64,000 nucleotides of DNA from Owenia fusiformis (Eukaryota > Annelida > Polychaeta > Sabellida > Oweniidae): NCBI GenBank assembly GCA_903813345.2, contig CAIIXF020000001.1, forward strand, positions 39,465,366-39,529,365. Direction: 5' to 3'. Position numbers and translations under genes: made by a program. The notes beneath the pieces are model-generated. The model ran no database searches and was not told the origin of the DNA. It saw only the letters and a program-made list of their open reading frames with translations. Positions 23,047-32,640 of this stretch are shown in pieces (position 1 is the first letter of the stretch; each line of letters begins with the position of its first letter).

Positions 23047-25458
23047 AGCATTCACAGGACCACTCTTACATGTAAGGATATGTCTGAATGCTTCTCTGTA
23101 GTCTTTACTCCTAAACAGATACACAATTGGATTTGTTAAGGAGTTTAACATCACAATGGTTCCAGTGATGAAGATACTTTGTCCACTGACATATGCAGGA
23201 TTGATTGAGTATACTGACAAACACACAATAAGTGGGGTATAGCATAAGATAAAGATGAAAAGAATAGAGCTGATAAGTTTAACAAGTTTTGTCATGCGCA
23301 ATGACCATTGATAATATATCATGTTTTGTCTGGTGTCTTTTTCAAACTTAATTTGGACATGATGACCTTTTCTATATGCAATTCCCATTGGACTTGTACA
23401 AACATCTGTTATCTTACGCTCTGGTTTGTACGAACATCCAAGTATTGGACTTGTACGAATATCTGTGATCTTACGTTCTGTTTGGTAGGAACATCTAGGT
23501 ATTGGACTTGTACGAATATCTGTGATCTTACGTTCTGTTTGGTAGGAACATCTAGGTATTGGACTTGTACGAATATCTGTGATCTTACGTTCTGTTTGGT
23601 AGGAACATCTAGGTATTGGACTTGTACGAATATCGGTGATCTTATGGTCTGGTTCATAGGAGCATCCACGTATTGGACTTGTACGAATATCGGTGATCTT
23701 ATGGTCTGGTTCATAGGAGCATCCAGGTATTGGACTTGTACGAATATCGGTGATCTTATGGTCTGGTTCATAGGAGCATCCAGGTATTGGACTTGTACGA
23801 ATATCGGTGATCTTATGGTCTGGTTCATAGGAGCATCCACGTATTGGACTTGTACGAATATTGGTGATCTTATGGTCTGGTTCATAGGAGCATCCACGTA
23901 TTGGACTTGTACGAATATCGGTGATCTTATGGTCTGGTTCATAGGAGCATCCAGGTATTGGACTTGTACGAATATCGGTGATCTTATGGTCTGGTTCATA
24001 GGAGCATCCACGTATTGGACTTGTACAAATATCGGTGATCTTATGGTCTGGTTCATAGGAGCATCCAGATTTTGTACTTGTACGAATATCTGTGATTTTA
24101 CGCTCTGGTTCGTAGCGGCATCCAGGCATTGGACTTGTACGAATATCTTTGGTATTAAGGTCGGATTCATAGGAACATCCAGGTTTTGGACTTGTACGAA
24201 TATCTGTGATCTTACACTCTGTTCCGTAGGAACATCTAGGTATTGGACTTGTACGAATATCGGTGATCTTATGGTCTGGTTCATAGGAGCATCCAGATTT
24301 TGTACTTGTACGAATATCTGTGATTTTACGCTCTGGTTCGTAGCGGCATCCAGGCATTGGACTTGTACGAATATCTTTGGTATTAAGGTCGGATTCATAG
24401 GAACATCCAGGTTTTGGACTTGTACGAATATTTGTGGTCTTAAGGTCGGATTCATAGGAACATCCAGGTATTGGACTTGTATGAATATTTTTGGTATTAA
24501 GGTCGGATTCATAGGAACATCCAGGTTTTGGACTTGTAAGAATATTTGTGGTCTTAAGGTCGGATTCATAGGAACATCCAGGTATTGGACTTGTACGAAT
24601 ATCTGTGATCTTACACCCTGGTTCGTAGGAACATCTAGGCAATGGAATATCATCACAATTTATAGGTTTAACATTAAGGTCCTTTGGTATATTTGACTGT
24701 ATCAAGGCATTATCATTGTTAATCGGAGCCACTTTGATATGTCTTATTGATCTGTGTGTTGACTTGTTAGTGCTTGTTGACATCATACCACATTCTTTAA
24801 GGTATTTGATATGTTTAGAGAGGTTGCGGAATGTTAAACCCTGTAATGTGATGAGAACAATTAGGTGCAAGAAAAGGACAAAGCTCAGCCCCAATAAATG
24901 ATACTCATGGATAAGTCCATTGCCAACATAGCAAGATCTGGTGCTACGGCTATCCTTAAAAAACAAAAGGAAACTGCTTATATAAGCTGCCCATATTGCA
25001 GTTGTAAGAAGTAGGAGCCGATAAGCGATTTTCTTGTTGAGTGATCCTTTTATGACTCTTTTTCTTGTTGATAAGTAACCTTCAATCCATAGAAGAAAAA
25101 CTCCACTTGCTGTTATTCCAGCTGATGCTAAAAGCAAAAGATTGATTGTAACACAAGGTATTGTCTTATTTAATGTTCCAGATACTTCTAAAAATCCTCG
25201 TATAATAATCGTAACTCCTAATATGGCGTCATTCATAGCTAGGTATCCACGGAATATATTTGAAACAGTTCGTAATTTTTTATGGCGGACAATTGACACA
25301 ACAACTAAAAGATTGAGGACACTGATTATAAGTCCAATGATACTTTGCACTGTTGTTATTAGCAAATTGTTTTGTTCTGTCCCTTTCATCTTGTCTCCCA
25401 AATGAATCGTGGTATTTGTGCAGTTGTTAAAACTGTTAAAATGTGTGCAGTTTGCCAT
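23032..25458 (-). CDS. Class A GPCR with a 418-residue tandem-repeat third intracellular loop
   Basis: Single-exon receptor, 808 residues. The extracellular N-terminus has three N-x-S/T sequons (N3, N12, N15). TM1 is about 31-57 (N49 at 1.50), TM2 68-92 (LAMND, D77 at 2.50), TM3 101-125 (C102), TM4 148-167 (W156), TM5 186-209, TM6 725-748 (C-Y-T-P, 739-742) and TM7 757-781 (NPIVY, 776-780). C176 can pair with C102. The set is diagnostic of rhodopsin-like receptors. The DRY site after TM3 reads E-G-Y (126-128), so the near-invariant Arg is missing, and TM5 lacks its usual Pro. Residues 275-691, in the loop between TM5 and TM6, are 22 copies of a 19-residue unit. The start has three sequons right behind it and no upstream in-frame alternative was seen. 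The ligand is unknown; I regard it as an orphan amine/melatonin/peptide-type receptor. Confidence 0.88.
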   Translation of the reverse strand: MANCTHFNSFNNCTNTTIHLGDKMKGTEQNNLLITTVQSIIGLIISVLNLLVVVSIVRHKKLRTVSNIFRGYLAMNDAILGVTIIIRGFLEVSGTLNKTIPCVTINLLLLASAGITASGVFLLWIEGYLSTRKRVIKGSLNKKIAYRLLLLTTAIWAAYISSFLLFFKDSRSTRSCYVGNGLIHEYHLLGLSFVLFLHLIVLITLQGLTFRNLSKHIKYLKECGMMSTSTNKSTHRSIRHIKVAPINNDNALIQSNIPKDLNVKPINCDDIPLPRCSYEPGCKITDIRTSPIPGCSYESDLKTTNILTSPKPGCSYESDLNTKNIHTSPIPGCSYESDLKTTNIRTSPKPGCSYESDLNTKDIRTSPMPGCRYEPERKITDIRTSTKSGCSYEPDHKITDIRTSPIPRCSYGTECKITDIRTSPKPGCSYESDLNTKDIRTSPMPGCRYEPERKITDIRTSTKSGCSYEPDHKITDICTSPIRGCSYEPDHKITDIRTSPIPGCSYEPDHKITDIRTSPIRGCSYEPDHKITNIRTSPIRGCSYEPDHKITDIRTSPIPGCSYEPDHKITDIRTSPIPGCSYEPDHKITDIRTSPIRGCSYEPDHKITDIRTSPIPRCSYQTERKITDIRTSPIPRCSYQTERKITDIRTSPIPRCSYQTERKITDIRTSPILGCSYKPERKITDVCTSPMGIAYRKGHHVQIKFEKDTRQNMIYYQWSLRMTKLVKLISSILFIFILCYTPLIVCLSVYSINPAYVSGQSIFITGTIVMLNSLTNPIVYLFRSKDYREAFRHILTCKSGPVNASINQ
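23386..24636 (-). repeat. 57-bp coding minisatellite in the GPCR (22 units of 19 aa)
   Basis: The commonest unit is GCSYEPDHKITDIRTSPIP. Position 2 is Cys and position 4 Tyr in all 22 units, and R-T-S-P near the end is present in most, a proline-directed phosphorylation-type site. Units 11-18 are nearly identical, units 19-21 form a second clade (RCSYQTERK), and units 2-5 and 9 a third (GCSYESDL). Units 5-7 recur almost exactly as units 9-11, which indicates a multi-unit duplication. All units are exactly 57 bp, except the last, which lacks one codon, so the frame is kept. Confidence 0.95.
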
Positions 25459-26406
25459 TCTTTCTGTCAGAGAATGTAATAAACTTTCTTCCCACAGGTT
25501 GTTTATTGCATTGTGTCAGTATTTGAGTAATGATGGACAGAATATAATACTTTACTGTGTTTCTCCAAATATTATGTTACACTTATGGCTGTTGCATTGT
25601 TACTTATTTGTCAAGAGACTTGTTTATGATTTGTGGTGATGTGAATGGTCAAAACAGGATACATATACGTGTAACAAAGAGCCGTCACATTTGTAAAAGA
25701 AATTGTATACCCATACCTTTCTTCTCAGAGAAAAGGCAGGTATACATTCCTACAGGGGATACTCTATTGCAGAAATAATGAGTGTGATAGAATGAAACCA
25801 TATAAGGACATTGAATACATCCTGATCATTTTCTGTTAACAGGATTGCATCCGAGAGATGATACATTATTTGGAAACCTTAACATCCCTAATGAACGTAT
25901 TAATTATTATCTAATGTCAAAATATTTTCAAGATTTTGCTTTACTTGTTCTTGTAGACTCTAGCTTGTAAGTCAAGAACGTTTATATCTGGAGTTATTGA
26001 ATAATGATCTTTCATCTTATATATTACTAAGATAGTCCACATTGGTATATTGCTGGCCTAAATTGTATTGTGTGTTGAAGGTCCCAAGTATAATATCTAG
26101 GATCTAGGAGGAATGGTGCTCATTTGTAGAGGGGGAGCATACTGAATACCATACAGTATGTTGTCTCTTGTTCTTTGAATTGTTCTCCATGGTCAGGGTG
26201 GCGGAATTGGAATTTTTCGTGGATCAAGTTGATTGAGAGCTACAAGGGGTGTTTCTGTGTCTCGTGTGGTTAGAACAGTTTGGGAGTTTCAGTTGAGTAG
26301 TTGGTAATTTGTAGTGGATGTGCCATGGATGTCAGATGCTAGGGTAACAGTTGGTTTTAGTACTTGTAGCTGATTGGTTGATAGGAGATGCTTTTCATCA
26401 TATATC
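25459..26406. other. Upstream region of the GPCR gene
   Basis: This is the 0.95 kb between the GPCR start codon and the large inverted repeat. It should hold the promoter and any 5' UTR. I see no clear TATA box at a defined start site and no coding exon. Confidence 0.4.
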
Positions 26407-26478
26407 AGTAGTATATGGCGTCCATTTCGACCCCCTACCGGCACCGGTACTTACACTTACACCGGAAGTTACACTTAC

Positions 26479-26531
26479 ACCGGAAGTGACGTCATAGGTC
26501 ACGTGTTGGAAGTGACGTCATAGGTCACGTG
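26479..26531. promoter_or_regulatory. ETS/CRE composite and E-box cluster in the left arm
   Basis: ACCGGAAGTGACGTCA (26479-26494) joins a consensus ETS core (CCGGAAGT) to a full CRE palindrome (TGACGTCA). It is followed by AGGTCACGTG with the E-box CACGTG at 26500-26505. A second CRE (26513-26520) and E-box (26526-26531) follow. The same cluster is mirrored in the right arm at about 30184-30236. The motif matches are seen; function is inference. Confidence 0.6.
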
Positions 26532-28150
26532 TTCCTTACACTTACACCTGGTGACATAACTGGCTCAAAGGTTACTGATAATTGATAAGAGAGAGGTAAT
26601 AAACTGATAAGACAGTGAAAAAGATGGCCAAAGGTTACTGATAATTGATAAGAGAGAGATAATAAACTGATAAGACAGTGAAAAGATAACTACCATGGTT
26701 TCTGATATAACAGGACAAAGGTTATATTGATAAAAGAACATAGGTTTGAGTTGAATGCATAGAAATGATGTCATACGTCACATGGTTACTGATATAACTG
26801 GTCAAAGGTTACTGTTAACTGATAAGAGAGAGCTCAATTGATAAGATAATCAAACAAACACTGTTAAGGTAACCTGGTGACTATGTGATAAGCTATCTTG
26901 TCTACTTCATGGATGTTTCATTGTTATAGGTCAAAGGTTGATAACAAACTGATAAAACAGTGAAAAAGATAACTGCACAACAATTTCGACCAATCACATG
27001 GCTGTAATATATTAATTTGACCAATTATATTTGACACATACTTCATAGGTTGTATAAGCTGTAGAACCATCATGCCACTTTATATCACTGGTCAAAGGTT
27101 ACTGATAATTGATAAGAGAGAGCTCAATTGATAAGATAATCAAACAATCACTGTTAAGGTAACCTGGTGACTATGTGATAAGTTATCTTGTTTACTTCAT
27201 GGATGTTTCATTGTTATAGGTCAAAGGTTGATAACAAACTGATAAAATAGTAAAAAAGATAACTGCAGAACCATTTCAACCAAACAGGTTTTAGCTTGCA
27301 GAATTATTTTAACCAATCAGAGTATAGTAATTTTTAACCAATCAGGTTTTGACTTGCAGAATCATTTTAACCAATCAGGGCACAGTATGTTTGGATTATT
27401 TTAACCAATTATGTTTAGAGTTTCAGAATAATTTTAACCAATCGGGTTGCGGTATATTCTCATCCAATCAGATAAAAGAAAATCATCCAATATAACAAGT
27501 TTAGACAGGTATTGAATATTTATAACCAAAAAGTCTCCTGAGTTATTTTAGAATATTTTTAAATTGTCAAGTTGATCAATTTGTGCTAATTTTTTCTCCA
27601 AACGATTACTTGATTCTTACTTTGGAGTCATTTTAGAATATTTTTCCAATCTTCACGCTTGAGTGATTTTCGCTTATTTCTTGAGTTTGAGGTATTTAAT
27701 CACCAAATGGACACAGTATTCTTACTCCCTCTACATTTAAGAGCATTTTTACAATTTTCACGCTTGAGTGATTTTTGGTGATTCCTGGAGTTTGAGGCAT
27801 TCTTTTACCAAACGATCACTTGATTCTTACTCCTGGGTCATTTTAAAGTATTTTTTGAAATGTCACGTTTCGGCGATTTCAGTCACTGTTGATCGATTTC
27901 TGCTAATTTTTGGAGTTTAAGGCATTTTCACAAAATAGACACCCACCCACTATACAAAATAACACGCTTTAATAGGCATCTGTTAATTTAACATGCCACT
28001 GATAAAAATATAAACCCCTACAAGATAAATAATAAAAAATGCTAACGTTAACAGTTTTACAGCAGAACATTTTCGACCAATCAAAGTGTATATACAAATG
28101 AACTGCTGAACCATTTCAATCAATCAGATCAGATTATTGCACTCTTTGAC

Positions 28151-28196
28151 CCCACCGCCGCCGCCACCGCCGCCGCCACCGCCGCCGCCGCCACCG

Positions 28197-28246
<50 letters not shown>

Positions 28247-28317
28247 GCCGCCGCCGCCGCCACCGCCACCGCCGCCGCCACCGCCGCCGCCACCGCCGCC
28301 GCCGCCGAGTTATGGTT
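28151..28317 (+). repeat. (CCG)n tract, left arm
   Basis: 167 bp of CCG/CCA-type triplets inside an otherwise AT-rich region. It reads as poly-Pro in one frame, which is a composition effect and not a gene. It pairs with the CGG tract in the right arm. Confidence 0.95.
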
Positions 28318-28437
28318 GCTATAGTAACATGACATCACAATACCCGGGGCAGTAATACAAAAATGTTAGATATCATAATTTCAGGAGAAAAGTTGCCCTG
28401 GGTATTGGAATGTCATGTTACTATGGTAACCATAACT

Positions 28438-28455
28438 CGGCGGCGGCGGTGGCGG

Positions 28456-28503
<48 letters not shown>

Positions 28504-28564
28504 CGGCGGCGGTGGCGGCGGTGGCGGCGGCGGCGGTGGCGGCGGCGGTGGCGGCGGCGGTGGG
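28438..28564 (+). repeat. (CGG)n tract, right arm
   Basis: 127 bp of CGG/TGG triplets, the inverse of the left tract but about 40 bp shorter. The length difference shows the two arms have changed independently. Confidence 0.95.
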
Positions 28565-30314
28565 GTCAAAGAGTGCAATAATCTGATCTGATTGATTGAA
28601 ATGGTTCAGCAGTTCATTTGTATATACACTTTGATTGGTCGAAAATGTTCTGCTGTAAAACTGTTAACGTTAGCATTTTTTATTATTTATCTTGTAGGGG
28701 TTTATATTTTTATCAGTGGCATGTTAAATTAACAGATGCCTATTAAAGCGTGTTATTTTGTATAGTGGGTGGGTGTCTATTTTGTGAAAATGCCTTAAAC
28801 TCCAAAAATTAGCAGAAATCGATCAACAGTGACTGAAATCGCCGAAACGTGACATTTCAAAAAATACTTTAAAATGACCCAGGAGTAAGAATCAAGTGAT
28901 CGTTTGGTAAAAGAATGCCTCAAACTCCAGGAATCACCAAAAATCACTCAAGCGTGAAAATTGTAAAAATGCTCTTAAATGTATCGGGAGTAAGAATACT
29001 GTGTCCATTTGGTGATTAAATACCTCAAACTCAAGAAATAAGCGAAAATCACTCAAGCGTGAAGATTGGAAAAATATTCTAAAATGACTCCAAAGTAAGA
29101 ATCAAGTAATCGTTTGGAGAAAAAATTAGCACAAATTGATCAACTTGACAATTTAAAAATATTCTAAAATAACTCAGGAGACTTTTTGGTTATAAATATT
29201 CAATACCTGTCTAAACTTGTTATATTGGATGATTTTCTTTTATCTGATTGGATGAGAATATACCGCAACCCGATTGGTTAAAATTATTCTGAAACTCTAA
29301 ACATAATTGGTTAAAATAATCCAAACATACTGTGCCCTGATTGGTTAAAATGATTCTGCAAGTCAAAACCTGATTGGTTAAAAATTACTATACTCTGATT
29401 GGTTAAAATAATTCTGCAAGCTAAAACCTGTTTGGTTGAAATGGTTCTGCAGTTATCTTTTTTACTATTTTATCAGTTTGTTATCAACCTTTGACCTATA
29501 ACAATGAAACATCCATGAAGTAAACAAGATAACTTATCACATAGTCACCAGGTTACCTTAACAGTGATTGTTTGATTATCTTATCAATTGAGCTCTCTCT
29601 TATCAATTATCAGTAACCTTTGACCAGTGATATAAAGTGGCATGATGGTTCTACAGCTTATACAACCTATGAAGTATGTGTCAAATATAATTGGTCAAAT
29701 TAATATATTACAGCCATGTGATTGGTCGAAATTGTTGTGCAGTTATCTTTTTCACTGTTTTATCAGTTTGTTATCAACCTTTGACCTATAACAATGAAAC
29801 ATCCATGAAGTAGACAAGATAGCTTATCACATAGTCACCAGGTTACCTTAACAGTGTTTGTTTGATTATCTTATCAATTGAGCTCTCTCTTATCAGTTAA
29901 CAGTAACCTTTGACCAGTTATATCAGTAACCATGTGACGTATGACATCATTTCTATGCATTCAACTCAAACCTATGTTCTTTTATCAATATAACCTTTGT
30001 CCTGTTATATCAGAAACCATGGTAGTTATCTTTTCACTGTCTTATCAGTTTATTATCTCTCTCTTATCAATTATCAGTAACCTTTGGCCATCTTTTTCAC
30101 TGTCTTATCAGTTTATTACCTCTCTCTTATCAATTATCAGTAACCTTTGAGCCAGTTATGTCACCAGGTGTAAGTGTAAGGAACACGTGACCTATGACGT
30201 CACTTCCAACACGTGACCTATGACGTCACTTCCGGTGTAAGTGTAACTTCCGGTGTAAGTGTAAGTACCGGTGCCGGTAGGGGGTCGAAATGGACGCCAT
30301 ATACTACTTATATC

Positions 30315-31406
30315 GCAGTGACGATGTGTGTTTCTCATCAACCTGTTTCAAAGATGTTTGTCATATAGTGTAGGAGATGTTTCTTTGTCATATAACAGTG
30401 TAAAATATGTTTATTTGCTGTATTTCAGTTTGGACTTAAAAATGTTTATACTGAGAAGCTAGAATTAATCTTGAGATGGAATCTACAAATACATTGTCAT
30501 GTATAAATTAAAAGATACAAATACAGGGTGACACAAAATATGCAACGTTCTAAATTATGATGCCTTATTCTTGAACTTTCCAGTATGGGATGCTCAGTGC
30601 ATTGAATAGTGGTGGTAAACATTTACAGGTTCAACAACCAGAGGTTTAGAGAGATCATGCTATCCATTTTGGCTTGCTCAGATGCAATGTAATTTTTACG
30701 AGATAGGCAAGTCAGTTAATCATAAAATTATTCCACAAAAAGTGAGTAAAGAGGATATATTATTGATAATACATTAAAAAGCAATCCAGAAATGATTTAA
30801 ATAAGGCATAGACAGATAACCAATTTGATGCAACTTGGACGTACCTAGATGGAAAAAGTTGTTCCAAAATTAGAGGGTCACATTTTTAGTTACATTCTAA
30901 CATGTGTTTCATTCCAAGTACCTCACTGTCTTTCTTGAGAAAAGAACTATCTTTGTTATTCAGTGTACTAATTGCTAGTAAAATAGTTTTGATTGTCATC
31001 ATTAAATATTCAAAAGGTTTGGCGATATCATATTTGAAATCTGCCCACAAAAGCCTATCAGATCTAAAAATGTTTATAAACTTTGATTTTTTTGTGAAGA
31101 TGTAATTTCTTGGTTGAGTAGATTCCTCATATTGCCCATTTTTGTTGGTATAAGATCAGCAAAAGTAAAATATGTTTTCTTGTTTTTAACATATGAAAAT
31201 CTCTTATTGATTATGATTTTAAATGGTACAATTATCTACCTAAAAATGACAATGAAAATTGATTCACTAAATCTATTCATTATTTCAGTTTGGGGGAATT
31301 TTTTGTATACCTACCTTGAAAAAGTAGCTTCCTACTGGCACCTACACCATTTATTTGATTCATCAAAACCTGGACAACTAAAAGCCATTAATTTCCAAAT
31401 ACTATA
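30315..31406. other. Intergenic between the foldback and a small MITE
   Basis: AT-rich sequence with no supported gene. Confidence 0.4.
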
Positions 31407-31594
31407 CAGGCCCCTAGCCAGGATTTTGAAAAATTCCAATGGGGGTTCACTTTTGACAAGTTTGGTCCAAAAATGGCCCAAATCACTTAAAAAGTGCCCA
31501 GAATGGCGAAAAACTGTATGATTTTGAAAGAATTTTTGGCCAGGGGGGGGGGGGGTCGCTTGAATCTATCGAGCCTCCCCTTGCTACGGGCCTG
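31407..31594. mobile_element. 188-bp MITE with CAGGCCC ends
   Basis: It starts CAGGCCCCTAGCCAGG and ends GCTACGGGCCTG. CTATA flanks both ends, a likely 5-bp target-site duplication. It contains a G-run (GGGGGGGGGGGGT) near the right end, like the larger CAGGCCCGTA element at 45652-48167, so both may belong to one hAT-like family. Confidence 0.75.
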
Positions 31595-32561
31595 CTATAT
31601 ACCATTTCAACTTTTTGTTCTGGCTAGTTCTAATTTCTAACTTCAATGCTACTGAAAATTGCTGAAAATTCAATTATTCAGATCATCTAATTGGCTCAAT
31701 GTTGAAACATTAATTATAGAGTTTACATTTTCTTGTTTCATGTAAAATGTTTAGTCTAAGCCAAGCTTTCCTGATTGTGACAAATGTTTAATTTCCAGCC
31801 TCAAAACAAAAAGTAATATTTGAATTACATAAATATATTTTCAAACGATAACTGGATATGTTGCAAATCGTTAATCACACTGTCACAATGTTTTATTTTA
31901 TATAGTTAGTAAATATTTTCTGACATTTCAATGTGGACTTAATTTTTTACTCAATATATTATTTGATATTTTGGGGAATTTTAACATGGAGTTAAATCTT
32001 TTAAAGTCAAGGTTTTTAACATACCAAAAAAGCAGAAACACTGATTGCAAGAAAAAAGCTGACCTCCTTATGCAATCAAAAGAAAAGCAGTTTCCCAGGT
32101 TAATTATTACATGTATTGTTTTGCATCAAAAAACAATCCAATTATAATATACTGATTGCATACTGTATGCAGCTAATACCAATTATACTACTTGCTATAT
32201 AATACATACATGTTGAATATACACTGCATGTACAAATCAATCAAGCGCTTAAAATATAAAGCCCACTAGTAGCTCTGCATTTAAATATATGAACCCACAT
32301 TTATGTGACTATTGAATAGAACACCAGTACACATACAATTATTTTACATATAAATAAAACTCGATAACTAAATATTCTAAACAGTGGATTAAAACAGAAA
32401 TAGGAGTTATGAGTACAGTTAAAGTTGAAACTTAGATGGACTTTGATGGATGCTAAAATATGAAAGAACATGGAATGGCTTGGAGGAGTTATAATATGTC
32501 TGCCTAATGGGCTAAGTAAACTTACAATAGCTTGAACTATGTATGGTTAAGTTTACACAAA
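31595..32561. other. Upstream of the ferlin start codon
   Basis: AT-rich sequence just before the ferlin initiator codon. Part of it may be 5' UTR or an intron behind a non-coding first exon further upstream; neither can be settled from sequence. No clear promoter motif was seen. Confidence 0.4.
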
Positions 32562-32640
32562 ATGGCTTTGATATTTCAGCTGAAAAGTATTGAGCACGTC
32601 ACTGGAAAAGCTGATCGCTATGTGACCATTGAATTCAGAG
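32562..32640 (+). CDS. OTOF-like: Ferlin exon 1 (start codon, C2A)
   Basis: The ATG at 32562 has a strong context (A at -3, G at +4). Its first residues, MALIFQLK, align with the otoferlin N-terminus, which also starts M-A-L. The exon ends phase 1 before GTGAGT. The TTTCAG at 32574-32579 imitates an acceptor but lies inside the coding sequence. Confidence 0.9.

Larger units (their letters stand above)
26407..30308. mobile_element. 3.9-kb foldback element: near-perfect inverted repeat with CCG/CGG stem
   Basis: The left arm starts AGTAGTATATGGCGTCCATT and the right arm ends with its reverse complement. The arms (about 26407-28353 and 28393-30308) pair along their whole length with few mismatches, leaving a loop of about 38 bp. 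TATATC lies directly before the left end (26401-26406) and directly after the right end (30309-30314 region), an apparent 6-bp target-site duplication. No transposase is present: long frames inside are low-complexity (poly-Pro, poly-Ala or poly-Arg) or palindrome mirror images. Outer parts carry ETS-, CRE- and E-box-like sites; middle parts carry repeated CCAATCA and GATAAGAGAGAG motifs. Confidence 0.92.

Noticed and set aside
23308-24696. Long plus-strand frame (462 codons) and a second minus frame (415 codons) across the GPCR repeat
   Set aside because: A 57-bp unit without stops in those frames stays open by repetition. Only the minus frame with seven transmembrane segments on both sides is a credible protein.
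28129-28581. Poly-Pro, poly-Ala and poly-Arg frames in the CCG/CGG tracts
   Set aside because: Triplet-repeat composition in every frame and mirrored in the palindrome; no flanking coding sequence.
26565-30150. Identical 69-residue frames on opposite strands (26565-26774 and 29941-30150)
   Set aside because: They are the two arms of the inverted repeat, not a gene pair.
26407-30308. Inverted repeat as a pure assembly artefact
   Set aside because: The arms differ in CCG length and scattered bases, and TATATC flanks both ends, which favours a real insertion; raw reads should still be checked.
32574-32580. TTTCAG as the acceptor of ferlin exon 1
   Set aside because: An in-frame ATG 18 bp upstream in strong context gives a start matching otoferlin, so the AG is more likely internal coding sequence.
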